The notes under the pieces: model-generated | What the model was told of the DNA's origin: nothing | What the model saw: the letters and a program-made list of their open reading frames with translations, nothing else | The model's database searches: none | Source: Otis tarda | Taxonomy: Eukaryota > Chordata > Aves > Otidiformes > Otididae | Length of the DNA: 64,000 nt | Direction: 5' to 3' | NCBI GenBank assembly: GCA_026413225.1 | Contig: CM048554.1 | Span: 89,941,963 to 90,005,962 of the forward strand | Program-made: the position numbers and the translations under genes | Shown: piece after piece, positions 1 through 13,000 of the stretch | How positions within the stretch are numbered: position 1 is the first letter of the stretch | Layout: every line of letters begins with the position of its first letter

Positions 1-117
1 TAACCAACTCTGTGATGTCGGTGATACCTTCTGCTCAGTTGTGTGACTGATACACTAGCTCTTCCTCCTTTGCCTCACTAATAAACCATAATCCTATGTT
101 TAAAAAAAAAAAAAAAG
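1..117 (+). other. Possible 3' end of a retroposed transcript
   Basis: No coding sequence is recognised. An AATAAA hexamer lies at 80-85, and an uninterrupted run of 15 A follows at 102-116. A 16-base gap between a poly(A) signal and an A-tract is what the 3' end of a reverse-transcribed, polyadenylated RNA would leave. The body would lie outside the window to the left. The alternative is a chance hexamer beside a simple A-run, or the R region of an LTR. An ERV LTR begins only about 11 bases further on. Confidence 0.25.
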
Positions 118-127
118 TTTTTAGTTC

Positions 128-418
128 TGTTACCGAAATCCAGAATAAAACTCCTTAACAGCAATGAGAAGTTAAGAAGCAGGCACTCCTTTACTGCAGC
201 GCTGGGCACACGGGGGATCGCTCCACCTAGCGTGCGAACCTGTTCGATCCAACAGCGCAGGTTAAATACACACCTGTTATACATATTCACCAGATTTCTG
301 AGAAATATTATACATAAACATTAACTTTCCTGGAAGTCATTATAATATTCCTCCACCTACTTGCGCATGTGCACTCTTTTGAGTCGAGGGTCTTCTGGTG
401 GTCTTGGGGGTCGTCAGA
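128..418 (-). repeat. 3' LTR of the ERV remnant
   Basis: On the minus strand the LTR ends in GGTAACA (plus-strand TGTTACC at 128-134). I place its start near 416-418, just after the polypurine tract. Inside, on the minus strand, are a TATA-like TATTTAA (262-268) and an AGTAAA poly(A) signal variant (190-195) about 70 bases further on. This is the usual U3-R-U5 order. The outer U3 edge is inferred from the adjacent polypurine tract and carries an uncertainty of several bases. With no second LTR, age cannot be estimated from LTR divergence and no target duplication can be checked. Confidence 0.6.
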
Positions 419-420
419 GC

Positions 421-432
421 GCCCCCTCCTCG
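421..432 (-). other. Polypurine tract (plus-strand primer site) of the ERV
   Basis: The minus strand reads CGAGGAGGGGGC here, directly outside the proposed U3 edge. Retroviruses need such a purine run at this position to prime plus-strand DNA synthesis. Its position supports the LTR boundary call. Confidence 0.5.
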
Positions 433-1092
433 AATTCGCTGGTCGTACCCTCCTTAAAATCTCCATATATGGTCTTGAGAAGAAGGTCGCATCATCCTTG
501 ATTTTTCTGGCTCATTTCAATACTTTCACTTTGCTAATTACTCACTATAAGCTGGAGATTTATAAGGTTTCCCATATAATAACTCATAGGGACTAATTAG
601 TGTCCCACTCTTTGGTTGAACCTGAATTCGTAAAAGGGCCAATGGGAGTGCCTGGGGCAATTTCAAATTAGTTTATTGACATATTTTACTAATTTGTCTT
701 TTCAATGTTTGATTCATTCTCTCCACCTTTCCACTAGACTGTGGCCTCCAAGGTGTATATAGATCCCAACTGATTCCCAAAATTTTACTAACACCCTGAA
801 CCACCTCTGCAACGAAATGGGAACCTCTATCAGAAGAGATTCTGATAGGTACCCCAAACCTTGGGATAACCTCTTGTAGTAACCATTTAATAACCTCTTT
901 TGCCTGATTGGTGCGACAGGGAAAAGCTTCTGGCCATCCTGTAAAAGTATCAACCCCTACCAGAATATATCGATACCCATTTTGTCGAGGTAACTCTGAA
1001 AAATCTATTTGCCAATAATCTCCTGGTTCATTCGCGATTTCAGTTTTCCCATTTGAACCTTTTTCTTCACAACTGGATTGTTTTTCAAACAT
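433..1092 (-). pseudogene. Broken ERV integrase, catalytic core and C-terminal part
   Basis: The open part (673-1092, minus strand) carries the retroviral integrase core. The first Asp is in the QIDFSEL stretch and the second in SSDRGSHF. The Glu in GKVERMN follows after exactly 35 residues, so the DD35E triad is still present. A TAA at 673-675 stops the frame. Recognisable integrase-like sequence continues in the same frame beyond it for roughly 100-150 bases and then decays before the polypurine tract. The N-terminal zinc domain lies in another frame upstream. The gene cannot make an intact integrase. Confidence 0.85.
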
Positions 1093-1382
1093 ATTTCACA
1101 TTTTGCAATTGTCATCTTAGCCATCTCTAGCATTTTCACTAACACTACTTGTCTCCTTAAGAGAGTTACCAATGCTTCTGTCCCCCAGTGACATTCCTTA
1201 TATTTTGTCTGTATTATTTCTCTCATTAACAGTGGTGGGATTATTACTTGGCCTGCTGTAGTCACCCACCATCCTGCTAGATTTTTCCTAGCATTTAATA
1301 ATTTCCCCAATTTCTCATCTTCTTCTGAGTACTTAGGTTTTTCCCTTGGTAATGCCATAGTTTTTGTAGGAATTAATGCCAT
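1005..1382 (-). pseudogene. ERV integrase N-terminal zinc-binding segment
   Basis: This 125-codon minus-strand frame contains the end of the RNase H-integrase linker and the HHCC zinc-binding domain. A His-containing KECHWG stretch is followed by the paired cysteines of AKCEICLKNNP. The last part overlaps the integrase-core reading frame, and the shift of frame lies in about 1040-1090. In a working retrovirus this domain would be continuous with the catalytic core. Confidence 0.75.
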
Positions 1383-1860
1383 TTGTAAGGCATTCCTTTT
1401 GGCTGCTTCCCTAGCTGCTTTATCTGCAATCTCTTCCCTACAATCTCTTCTGTACTTCCTGATTGATGTGCTTTACAGTGCATGATTGCTACTGCAGTTG
1501 GCTTTTGAACTGCTTGTAACAGATGCAAAATTTCCTCTTTATATTTAATGTCTGATCCCTGAGAGGATAATAATCCTCTTTCTTTCCACAAAATTCCATG
1601 GACATGTACCACACCAAATGCATATTTTGAATCAGTCCAGATATTCACTCTCTTTCCTTCACTTAATTCCAGAGCTCTTGTTAAAGCCACTAATTCTGCT
1701 TTCTGAGCTGAAACAAAGCTGGGCAAAGCATTGGCTTCTACAACCGATTTTTCAGTTGTTACCGCATATCCTGCGTAACAAGTTCCATTTTCGACGAAAC
1801 TGCTACTATCTGTGTGCAATTCCCAGTCCGGACTGTCCAACAGTTCCTAGCTATGTAATC
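1373..1860 (-). pseudogene. ERV RNase H domain, broken
   Basis: The open part (1373-1840) shows RNase H motifs in order: an Asp in LHTDSSSF, a Glu in QKAELVAL, an Asp in IWTDSKYAFG and a His-containing HCKAHQ stretch. These match the metal-binding residues of retroviral RNase H. Near the 3' end of the domain a short near-exact tandem duplication (plus strand about 1429-1456, repeat of CAATCTCTT) shifts the frame into the integrase segment. Reverse transcriptase, normally fused upstream, is missing. Confidence 0.8.
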
Positions 1861-4800
1861 TTCTACTTTACCCAATGAGACTGTACTCTGTTTCTGTATG
1901 TGAGACCAGGCTCAACATCATCCAGGTTCATTTTAAGATTCTAATTTTTACTGTATTAACAATAGACTGACTTTAGGATTGTCAAATCCTATTTTTTTTT
2001 GTAACTAAGAGACTAAAGAGAGTGTTAAGATCTAACCAAGTCTTAAGAAACATTACTAGTAGCCTCTTACAACTTGGTTACATTTTTGAGAGATCATATA
2101 CTACAGTCTCCTCACCATATACCTTGCAGTTCTTGTACTGTCAATATTTTCTAATATTAGGATCTAATCTGTCAGGTTAATCTGGCACAACATACATTTG
2201 CCATACAATGCCTGGCAAATTCAGCAACAAATTAAGTTTAAGAAAACATCAGCTTGACAAAATTTTTTATCAGAATATAATAACTGAAGAAAATTAGTAC
2301 TTTATGCTTTTAGGAGGGAATTCAGAGCTATGAAGATGGCAAAGCAGTGTTGAAAAAAGAAAAACAAAACCAGTTGGTACAGAAATTGTCATGGGGCTTT
2401 TCTCACTGTACTTGGTGACTATATTAATTCTGGATTTTTCACGTGTCAGCTGGTAGAAATACAGTCAACCAATTCTGCTAACAACTCTAAGAGAGAATCC
2501 TGCACACAGTGTAGGCATGGGCTTGTATCACCGATGAGCCAGTTTTAAGTGTTTGACATTGTATTTTGTCTTAATCAAGACAAGAAACGTGCTCTCAAAT
2601 GTCTTCTTCTGTGGTTGGTTAAAAAAAAAAAAAGCCACAGAAATAAATCTCATATGTAACACATTATTTTCATGGTTTGTATCTGCTATGAATTCAGGGA
2701 TACTCCAGAAATTACGGGTTTTGTTGGCTGCATAGTTTCCTATCCATCGTCAAGTCAGTATTATTTTGAATGCTCTACAAAAATAGAGGTTTAAGCAGCT
2801 TTCTCTGAACAGTGTATAATTTTTCAAGATATTTCTACTTATTTTAGTGGTCACCACAAATTATACAGAGAAATAAAAGCTCAGCCTTTAGTGGTTAATA
2901 AACAACTCCAGCCTAGAAGACCCTCTGACCATACAAAGCAGTGGCTGAGGTTTATTGTAGCACGGTGACCAAAGCATGCTAAAATCCAAATTGCTGCTTT
3001 GCAGTTTTCTTATTGTGTGCAATGATTTCCAATAGCCAAACATCTTTTGAAGGTTTTGTTTCTTACTTGATATAACTTTTCCAAATGATTACTATTTGGA
3101 TATTAAAACAGCTGTTTGCAAGACTTACTTCCTTATTATTTGTCCCCCCCAAAAAATGGGAATATGAAATATGTATCTGAATTTCTAAGCTCTAATCACT
3201 GTTTAAATACTCTTCTCTGTGCTGTTACATGCTGTGTTAGGTTTGTTAGCTTCTCTGAGAACAGAAACAAATCTACTAAGACAGGCTTTTTTTCCTTTAC
3301 TCTGGGATTTTCCTTCAGTATGGGTCATTTCAGAGGGTGTGAGTGGTTTTAATTAAGTAAACTGCAGAATATTACCAAGGTAATGGACAACTAATAAATC
3401 TGAACAACAGGAGAACAAAGCCATTAAGCTGTTTAAAATTTTAAAAGTAAATACTTTTGCACGTGAATTGACTTAACTGAAAAACCTCAAAATATTTCAT
3501 ACTAAAACCAAAAGCAAACCAAAACTTTAATACTATTCTTAAAAAAAACACATAAAAGCTATGGTGGTTTAGACTACAGTTTGCAACACAATTTCACTCT
3601 ACAGACTCCTAACACTGCAAAACAGCCGAGCAGCTTTAGGGTGGATAATCTCCATTGCCACATCTTTCAGATGTCCAAAGCTATTTATGCTTTTGTAAGG
3701 GAGACAGTTATTTTAGGAGACATTCAACAGGATCTTTAATTCTCAGTTGCTGCTGAAAAGTTTAAAATCTTTCTATAGGGAGATTTACTCTAAAATGAAA
3801 TGTGCCACCTTTTGAAGATGTTTTCTCTTACTGGCTATGAAGGAGGCCTGAGTGAATGGATTAGAGATGTGATTTTTAGATTAATTCTACCTAAGTAATT
3901 AGGAAGAAAAATTCAAATCCAGGCCACCTCATTGCAGTGGCTGTCTTTGCACAGGTAGTTGCAGAGATGAGACAAATGCTCACAGTTAAATAGAATTATT
4001 GTGGAAGCTACGTAATACCAAACTGGACTAGCACAAAATCTGTAGTACCTAGTGAGAGTGTCCATCGATAACAGTAAAAAAGAGACAACGACACTTTAAA
4101 AATCCATCTATATTTCCCTCTTTTCATTCCTTATCAACTGCCAAAGGCAGTAAAATCTTTATGGACATAAAATACAGGACAACATGGACAACATATGTTG
4201 TCAGTACACAGATGGTGAAAGGTCTTCAGATCTTCCAAGTTTCTTGACTACCTGCTGGAATTCAAAGTCAGTATAATATCCAGCTTTAAAGGTGAATGAA
4301 GACTGCAGGTCATCAAACACATTATAAAATAAAAGAAAATGTGAATTATTACGTGCCTTGATAACTTCAGAAGTTGCTCCTATAAATTAATTTCAGCATG
4401 TTTTAGGTTAACCCATCGGCTTCTCAAATGAGGCCACCAATGGTAATTACCATTTCCTAAGAACAGAGTCCAGTTAGACAACATTTCTTAACCTTCTATG
4501 AGTAATGAACGTATGCAAATATATAAACTGATAAGGAAAGATGTTTAACAGAATACGCTGATCCACACTCATAATACTGCACTTCTAAACCTGTATATAA
4601 TGTTACATGTGACACTTAGAAATAGATGTTCCCCTCAAGTAGCTCAAAACTCCACATGAAAATGGGAGGAGTTCATATCTTCCTACTCTAAGCTAAATCA
4701 GAGGACTTCCATCATTAAAGAATAGTGAAAGAATCTTTATAACTTTTGCAAAGATAGTAACATCCACATTTAATCACTTAATCCTGTCACACTTATTTAG

Positions 4801-7800
4801 ATGAGAAATCCTTTTCTTAGTATTCTGAATATAGACAGTGATTAAATACATAAAGATTAGAGGATTTCCTCAAAGGAAATTAGATTTCTCAGTTTTGGTT
4901 TAATCAAGCAGGATTCCTCTGAAAGGAAGTTGTTAAAATGGTCGTGGAAATGCAGCATTGATGATGTAATTTCAGTTTTTAATAACACGGGATAGCTTCT
5001 TCTGTATTACTTACCAGGTCCCTTGCTCATCTGAACCATTCTCAACACATTCTGAAGATAAATTGCTTATCTGAAGCATCCTGAATAAATGGCAATAATT
5101 TACTGACTCAACACACAGCAATACACAGTGTTATAACTCATATTCCAGAGACATTTTCTCTCCTTTCACTTCTGCCCTTTGGGACTGAATACAGCATAAC
5201 TCCACCAACATATTTATTAGCATATAATTGCATGAATTCCATCAACACCAATATATACTGCAGTTGACTCAGACACACATGTATATTGCAGACCTGATCT
5301 TGACACCTACAGTATACACAAGAATATTCAATGTTAACATTTTATACTCAGTATTTCTTATTCTCAGCCAAAGAGCATTCCTAAATGTAAAGTTCACCCA
5401 TATGATCAGAGCAGAACAGAGGTCACAACAATTAGGTCCCAAGACATAGCGGCTGTACAGGACATACCAAAGTATATTTGTCAGGATTCTTGCTCAGATG
5501 ACACTGCAGTCTTGCACCACTATGCTACTGGAAGAAGTATCCTTCTGCAACGTATCCTTTGCAAAGATTTTGGTTTATTTTTAACTTCCCACTGGTAGTA
5601 ACATATAGTGACTTAAATTACTGAATGTTTTGTCATCCTGTTGCCAGGAGAAAATCCATGATCAATATAGTTTTGTAGACAACAATTCTCTTTTGCTGTG
5701 TAAGGGATATTTCTCTCACTACGAAAGGAAACACAACTCATTGTTTTCTTAACCTACATACAGATTTAAATATAGTACCACCAATCAGAAATGCTTATAA
5801 CTCCAAGGTATGACAGTGATGAATGGCAGGCGTGCCCAGGGACCGTGGCTGCTAGCACTGAAGTCCAGCAACCGCAAGCAGTGGGACAGCATGAGCGAGC
5901 CTGACTTTTGGCCTGAGGGTCCCGGGCCAGCAGAGACCTCTCTGTTGGGGAGGAGAATTGAAAGCAAGTGAACGCAGCAGCACAGGGGGACGAGCAAGTG
6001 ATGTGTGAGATATTCAAGTATGGGAAAAGCTCAAATCTCCCCCATTCTTATACAAACCCCAGTACCCAGATCTGCTACGGGTGGTTGTTTACTCTGGCCA
6101 CGTCCTTATGGATTTTTCCTCTCCTCCCTGCAGCAGAAGCAAAATGAGTCAGAGAAACAGTGTGAGTGATGGATCTCGTGAAAGTTAACCTCATCCTCAT
6201 ACTTCTACAGTGAGTTTAAAACCAGCATTATAATGGAAGATAACGTAAAATTAAACACACATTTAAGCTATGCTCAGTTTTACTATCAGAGTGCTCCAAA
6301 GATGCTTCCTTCAATCTGTAAGGTGACAAAGCCTATTAATTTCTGATCCAGAAACACAAGCCTCAGGTACAAAGAGAAGAACAAACCAGATTAAGAGTAA
6401 AACCAGAGGTCCTGAATTCTGGAAAAACAGGTTCCAGAGCACTCAGCATGCCTACATGTTGCCTGCATTACAGATTGCGCAGCGACTGAAAACTCTGCTT
6501 CTCTGCGCTCAAAGAATCATTCTTCTGTCTGTCTCACTCCCCTGGGTCAACCACTCTGCCTGACCCATGCTCGATCTTGCACAGAACCCACAACTGAAAT
6601 GCTCTGCAGCCCCAGTCTGCTAGGGACCTGTGCTCTGGGTAAGGCCAGTGAATGGCACTGAATGAAGACCAGAAAGTAGCTCACAGGCACCTTTGTTCAA
6701 GGTTGCTTGGTGGTGGCCAGGCCAGTGAGAATCTGAAATTTGGAACCTAATCCCCAGGTAGGGCAGCTGCAGCTACTTTGCAACAACCAACCAAAAAATA
6801 AACAAAGAAAGAGCGCCCTGTTCACCACAGAAAGACTAAATTTTGAAGTACTCACATGAATACAAAACCCCCCTAATAACTAGCTACAGACAGGGGTAAA
6901 ATTGGAAAGGGGATCATTCTCCTTGTGGCACCTCAAAAGCCGCAGTGCCGCCGAACAGCAAAGAAGGGTGCACAAGTATGACACTTCTGCTCCGCGGCCA
7001 GTGTGCTCATCTCAAGGATGGCAGCTCCTGAATTCCTGTGCCTCCTCATACACACATTTTATCTGATGGCTGCAAATGAAAAAAGGAGAAACCACGCAGG
7101 GAATAAATGCAACTTTTCAATCAAGAACATCAAGTTTGTCAGGAATTCCATCTGGAGAGACAGAACTACTCCCAGACAAACTGTCTGGTAAAACTGCAAA
7201 AAGATTTGACACTGGCATTTTCCAACTGAACAGCATTTAGTCAAAAAATATAGAGGCACTTTATCTTTTTTTGCTAAAGGATGAAAGGCTTGCATGTAAT
7301 TAGCTTCCTGCCTGATTGAAATAATAGGTTTGCAGGGACTAAATACTAGCAGCCCCAAAACAGTGGAATTGGATAGTCATTCCTCCTCCAGGTCCTCGGC
7401 GATTTCCATCTGTCTTCTTCTTTCTGTACTGTTATTGCCTTGGATCTAGCCATGACTTACAGAGGCATTCCAATGTAAGAGTCTGCACATCTTTTACAGT
7501 TCATCTTAAAGAAAAATATTGAAACTATGTTAGGCATTATATTCCTACATTATATTCCTACTCCAGTATTTCATAAATGAAATGCAATGCTTGTTTCTCT
7601 TGAATAACACCAGTCAATGCTAGCCACCCAAGGGGCCTTCCAGGATTTAATTACAGAAACTTGGGCTTGCAGATAACTTCTTTTCTGTGACAATGCTGAA
7701 CAGTATAAGTTTGACTGTATTTCGAGCAGCAGCCAATCTTAAAATACTTTAGGATTCATCCATCTCAGCTGTCCAACAAAAGCATGGAGCTTTCACATTA

Positions 7801-9660
7801 TAATGCAGGATTTAAGGAGTGGGTTTTTCTGTTGGGGTTTGGTTCTTTTTTTTCCCCCCTTAAGTTTTTGCAGGAATACCACGTGAGTTGTCTTTGGACT
7901 CGTAAACCCAAAAGCTGTTTCTTGTATGATTTTTGGATTTCACTGTTACCAGTATTTTTGCCTCCCTGACGGAACATCTTAGCTCTGAGGTTTTATGATT
8001 CAATGCAATTATATTATAAAAATTGAATGTTAAAACAATTCATTTACACATATGTTCATATTGCTCCAAAGATTTTATACACTGAGATCAGATTATAAAG
8101 CACGTGGAACTAGACTGGCGTTTCAGCTTCAGCTAACAGATGATTCACATTCAGTAAATTATTTCAGAATAAGATGACTGCACTTCATTTTACACTTTGT
8201 GTATTTTTATAATTATAATATTATACTCTAATGTATTTTCTGCACTGAATTAATTACACTATTTGGCAATAGTACAAATGTAGCCCCATGGAGTTTCCAT
8301 CATATTACTCAAAACTGTTCTTCATTGTAAAACCTACAAACAGCTGTAGAAAGGAAAATTTTTATTTTAGTTGTAAAAAAAAATATTTTTAATAAAGAAT
8401 TTAAACATACAGAGTTCCAGATATAATACCATAATTAATATCATATTTTTAATATAAAGAATACTTGGGTTTCAGGTTTACAATGTACTGATCCATGGGC
8501 TTTTTAAATAAAAAATTATGTGTTTTTTCTGAACAGTTAATAATATGTTCAACATTATTCTGATTTTTAGAATTAATTCTAATACTCTGCTAAAAAAGTG
8601 AAAAATTATAAACAGACCAATTTAATATACAAAGAATATACTTAAAATTACAGTCCTGTATTTAAGTTCTGTATTTATGTTCCATAATGTACCGTAAAAA
8701 TCTCACAATGTGAAATAAGCATGAGAATGGCTTTCAGATTTTAAAGCTGTAGTGCTACTGCAAACCAGAGCACTTGGAAGCAATTAACTCAAATTGCAAT
8801 CATCTTATGCTGTGTTTATAGAAAACAAAGTTTTAAAAATACTCATTTGGAATAGTGATATTTTGCAAATACGCTTGTTGTATACATAAAGAGAATTAGA
8901 CGTAATTTATTATCTTTTAGGATCAAGTTATGTAAAGAAATACATTATCTGGGGTAATAATAAAAACATAAATTTTCTCTGGAATATATGTCATAATTGT
9001 TACTAATATTTATAGAGAAAGACACCTTAAATTCTTTCATTCTTACTTTCACAAATTACCATTCTGAAATCTTTCTACTATGTAAACAAAAAAGCTGGTT
9101 CAAAATTGTCAAAAAACGGTTAACGTTGCGAAGGGATTAACAACTCCAGTCCTGTGAGCTGTGAAATGCTTTCCATGTTTATTTAAAATACTCACACCTC
9201 AGTGAGAGATGACAGCAATAAAAACCAGAAAGGGGTTAGATTTGACTTTTTTTGCAAAAGAAACATTACAAAACATGTTAATGTACTAAACTGTCTTATT
9301 TTTACTTATTTTCCTAATCAAACATGTTACAGACACTAAACTGTGGATTTAAAGCAAGAAATGTTTCATTTGTGAAAAAATTGTCCAGTTAGGTTTTTGT
9401 GTCCTTGGGCAGGAGTCCAGTTCAACTCTGTGGGTATTCTGGCCATAAAAGAAGATAGGCATCCACACTGTCAAATATTCCTATTTCTCTGATATCTGGT
9501 GAAAAACTGTAAAAGCTAAGACAACTTATTTCCTTTATACTTATTGTAATTAAGTTGATTCAAATATAGCAACCAGTCTGCTTTGACCGCTAGTCTGGAA
9601 GTGTGCCCCTGAGAAAAGCAAAAGCAGTGCGCTCCATTCATCACAAGTTCGCTTCAACAA
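1861..9660. other. AT-rich non-coding stretch, probable BCKDHB intron
   Basis: I recognise no exon, RNA gene or mobile element here. The frames present are short and have ordinary AT-rich composition. A GC-richer patch at about 5800-6000 holds short frames on the minus strand, but none resembles a known domain. The part from about 8000 to 9100 is especially AT-rich. It is taken as intron only because BCKDHB runs on the minus strand through the window. Confidence 0.5.
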
Positions 9661-9670
9661 AATCAGTTTC

Positions 9671-10060
9671 GTGTGCCCTCTTCCAAGTTTATTTCTGAAT
9701 TCAAGTGGCAAACATCCTCTACAAATTCTCTACGCAACCGACTTCCCGACACAAAACTCCCACCTCACTCAGGACACATTTCAAGAACAAAGCACACCAT
9801 CGCGGCGACCGGCAAAGCCCCTCAACGTGGAGCCCTTCCCAGACGAGGGAACACCTCCCACCTCTCCGAGGGGTCAGATCCTTCCCCTTCACCCAGCAGG
9901 CAGGGGTCGCACAGCAACCACCCTCCGACCTTCGGCGGCACAATTCAGTCTCTGAAGTCACAAAGCAAGCACTGCACCCCCAGTCTGGCAGTTTTAAGAC
10001 ACCTAAAAGCGGCTTTTATTACTCAGAAGCCGCTGTATAAATTTGCGTTACTGTGAGTAT
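9671..10060. other. CpG-dense, GC-richer patch of unknown function
   Basis: About 18 CpG dinucleotides fall within roughly 390 bases, in surroundings where CpG is rare. Three forward frames and one reverse frame stay open for 80-127 codons, as expected from few A/T-rich stop codons. No domain or repetitive protein pattern is visible. It could be a small CpG island, an alternative or antisense promoter, or the GC-rich part of an old repeat. The sequence alone does not decide. Confidence 0.35.
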
Positions 10061-13000
10061 TACCCAGAGGGAAACGGCAACTGAAAGAATTTCAAAATGC
10101 GTTTTGGACGGTAAAATATTTCATTTAAAACTGTTTTGTCAACAAAATGTCTGAAATTGGTCCATCAGAGCGGGCAGTTTCTAACCTCAGAAGGATATTT
10201 TAGAGCCAGCATCTGGTTTAAGCTGGTTGCCTGAAACCTCCTCACAATTTGAGGGAGAAGGCAGCTCCCCCCACCCAGGGCCAAGGCAGTCCCTGGGAGC
10301 TCTGCACGACCGAGATTCCGCTCTGCTGCTGCACAGGGAGCTCATGGCAGCAAAACGTCCCAGCCCCTTCAGTTAACCTGGCCCAAGCAATTGTCCAGTC
10401 AAGCAACAATTAAATAAAAAATTAAGTCCTATTTTAATTAAAAAACTATCAACACCAAATCTAAATTAGTCAAGCCACAAAGAACATACAGAACTACACA
10501 CAGAGCGTACACAACTACCATGAGTCCTGGTCATCCCAATGGTTGCTTACATAGTGAAGTGATATCTTTATTTTTCATACAGTGCAATAAATCAATACAT
10601 GCTGGTAGATGTCACTGCAGAGCATGTCTTAAATCAACAGAGCCACTGAGGAATAGCTACAAACTGTCCAGCCAAAGAACTGCAAAGAATCAGTATTAAA
10701 AACTCCCACATGCCAAAAAGCACTACAGCATAAAAGGAAAGTATAAAAATACTTTTGTGGTATTGAAATGTTCAACAGTTTATACCACTGTAACACATTA
10801 GACTACCAGCACGCTTATCTGCATGGCGGTGTCTTTAACTAATTTGGTTTATATCAAAGATCAAATCTTTTCCCACTTCCCTAGCGTCGGACACTGGCTC
10901 CAGCACTTCACCATTTTATGGCATCGCTCAGTGCCTGGATGAAATAAGTGAATCTATCCTGGATTAACGGCTCTGGTCTCACTCAGTTTAAAACATAAAG
11001 ACACACGTTTTGCAGCTGAAAATCTGAGTTTTCAACTCTCTTGCTATAAATACTTAGCACTCCTGAGCTGAGAAGAAATTTCCTCTCCTTAATATTCAAG
11101 AGTGAAGACTTGCAGGAGAAACATGAGTAATGGGTCGCTCACCATTTCCCAGTTACGGAATCGAAACCATCAGCGCTTCCAACCGGCTCGAACATTTTGC
11201 TCTGCTAAGTCTGCATCAGCTTTTCCAGCAAACTGAGTAGTTAGAGGCTACGGTACAAGATCAAATCAAAGCACCAACAGCATTTGCAGAGCAAATTATG
11301 GCACTTATCTCAATTTTTAAAAATTCAGATACAAGAGATCATTCTTAAGTCTGTTGAATATTGCTTACTTGTTAAAATCTGGCACACACATAGCACTTTG
11401 GATCTGATGAACCTGAGCAAAACTTTAAGAACAGTCTTTACGGCTATAATCAAGTATGGTTTTTTTCTTAATCTTATTCTCCAGAAATTGTTTCTCAACG
11501 AAGAAAAAAAAAAATTGAAAGTCCAAAATAGTGTCAACATAGTTAAACAACTATAAGCATATGAAACAACTCTCCATAAGAAAATATTTGTGAAAAAGCT
11601 TGACTGACACGAAAGAATACCTCTCATCAACAGAATATATTTTCCTGATACAGTCCTCTTCTGTTTTTCAATACAGTCTGTGAATATTTTTATCTATGTA
11701 ATCCTCTCAGTCTACACAATTGCCGAAGTTAGCAAGTCAAGGGCAGAGTCAGTTTTAAATCACAGCTTCAATCACACTTACTTATTTTGTTGTGCTTCAT
11801 ATGCTTGTCTTCCAGAATTAATGCCATCTGTCCTTTTCAAGACTATCATACTGACTGTGGGCCCCCTCCTTTTCTCCTTATGAATTCTGAACTTTGCAAA
11901 CACTCCTGGTTTCCCCTGAACTCATTTCTTTCGGACCCCATTCTCAACTCCAATACTATTTCTTTCCAGTAATATTAATGAGAGAATTAGAATTAGAGTA
12001 ACTGCTTTGCACAGGAATTCAGATATCTAAGTGACTGTTTGAGGACATCTGAAAATTCAGGCATCTAGCAAATGTTCCAGACTGATCAAACTCATGTTTT
12101 TAATGTATTTCTTACTAATATTTGAAGATTTCAAGCAGTAGCTGCTTCCTTTCATTTGGTAAACTGTCATTTTGTCTATAGCACTACACTAAACCAGTCA
12201 GATTTTTGTCAGACCTTTTTCAGCTTCTTGTATTATAACCTCTGAGAGAATGATTATTTAATTCATTTTCATAAACTTCTACACCCCACATTTCTCTGCT
12301 GCATTGTTTAAAACACCATTGCTTATTCTTCATGAATGATTTCAAAACTGTTATTCATCAAGTGAGTAAGGTTTGAAGGAGCATGCTATCCCTTCTGTGA
12401 GAATAAATATAAGGTTGGGATTTCAAAATTTAGTTTGATTTCACTTACAAACTTCCCACTGAATATTTGCTATTATAGGGCAAGGGGCTTTTTTGCAGTT
12501 ACCTTCAGAAAAGAAGTTTATCTTTAAGTCTTTAATTCCTCCTTTTCACAGATACCACTGCAAGGTGTTCCTACAAGCCAGCAAGCTATAAGCATATAAA
12601 ACTAAATCTTCTAGATACTTAGGAAACTGTATCTTGCTAGACCATGGAGGATGGAACTTTGTTAAGATGCGATAGTAGATTAAATAGTAATTTTGATTGG
12701 GTTTTGGTCCCATAAATACCCATTCACATGCTAATCATATGCAAGAGCATTTTCTCTCACTGAGATTTATAACTGTGAGTCCTTATTTTATAGCAGTCTA
12801 GAGGTACATCGATATATTCAAAGGTATATATGTTTAAAGGGTAGCTGTTCCCTTTGCTTCATTTGCATTTTAGTAATAGGTTCCTCGTGTTACAGCTCAT
12901 GTCATACTACTATTAGATATTGTCCTCAGTGCAAAATACTTAATCGCCTCTACATTTTAAAGCTAATCTCCTCCACATCTGGCCTTCAGAGATAAGCACG

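Larger units (their letters stand above)
128..1860 (-). mobile_element. Truncated endogenous retrovirus (pol 3' part plus 3' LTR)
   Basis: Read on the minus strand, this remnant runs from RNase H through the integrase zinc domain and catalytic core to a polypurine tract and the 3' LTR. Gag, protease, reverse transcriptase and the 5' LTR are absent: retroviral similarity stops near 1860. No env is visible between the end of pol and the polypurine tract, so env was deleted or was never carried. The three pol pieces lie in three different frames, so at least two frameshifts separate them, and there is also an in-frame stop. The protein pieces look gamma/epsilon-like (class I ERV) in style; this is a judgement from motifs, not a database match. 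It lies in the sense direction relative to BCKDHB. Confidence 0.85.
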
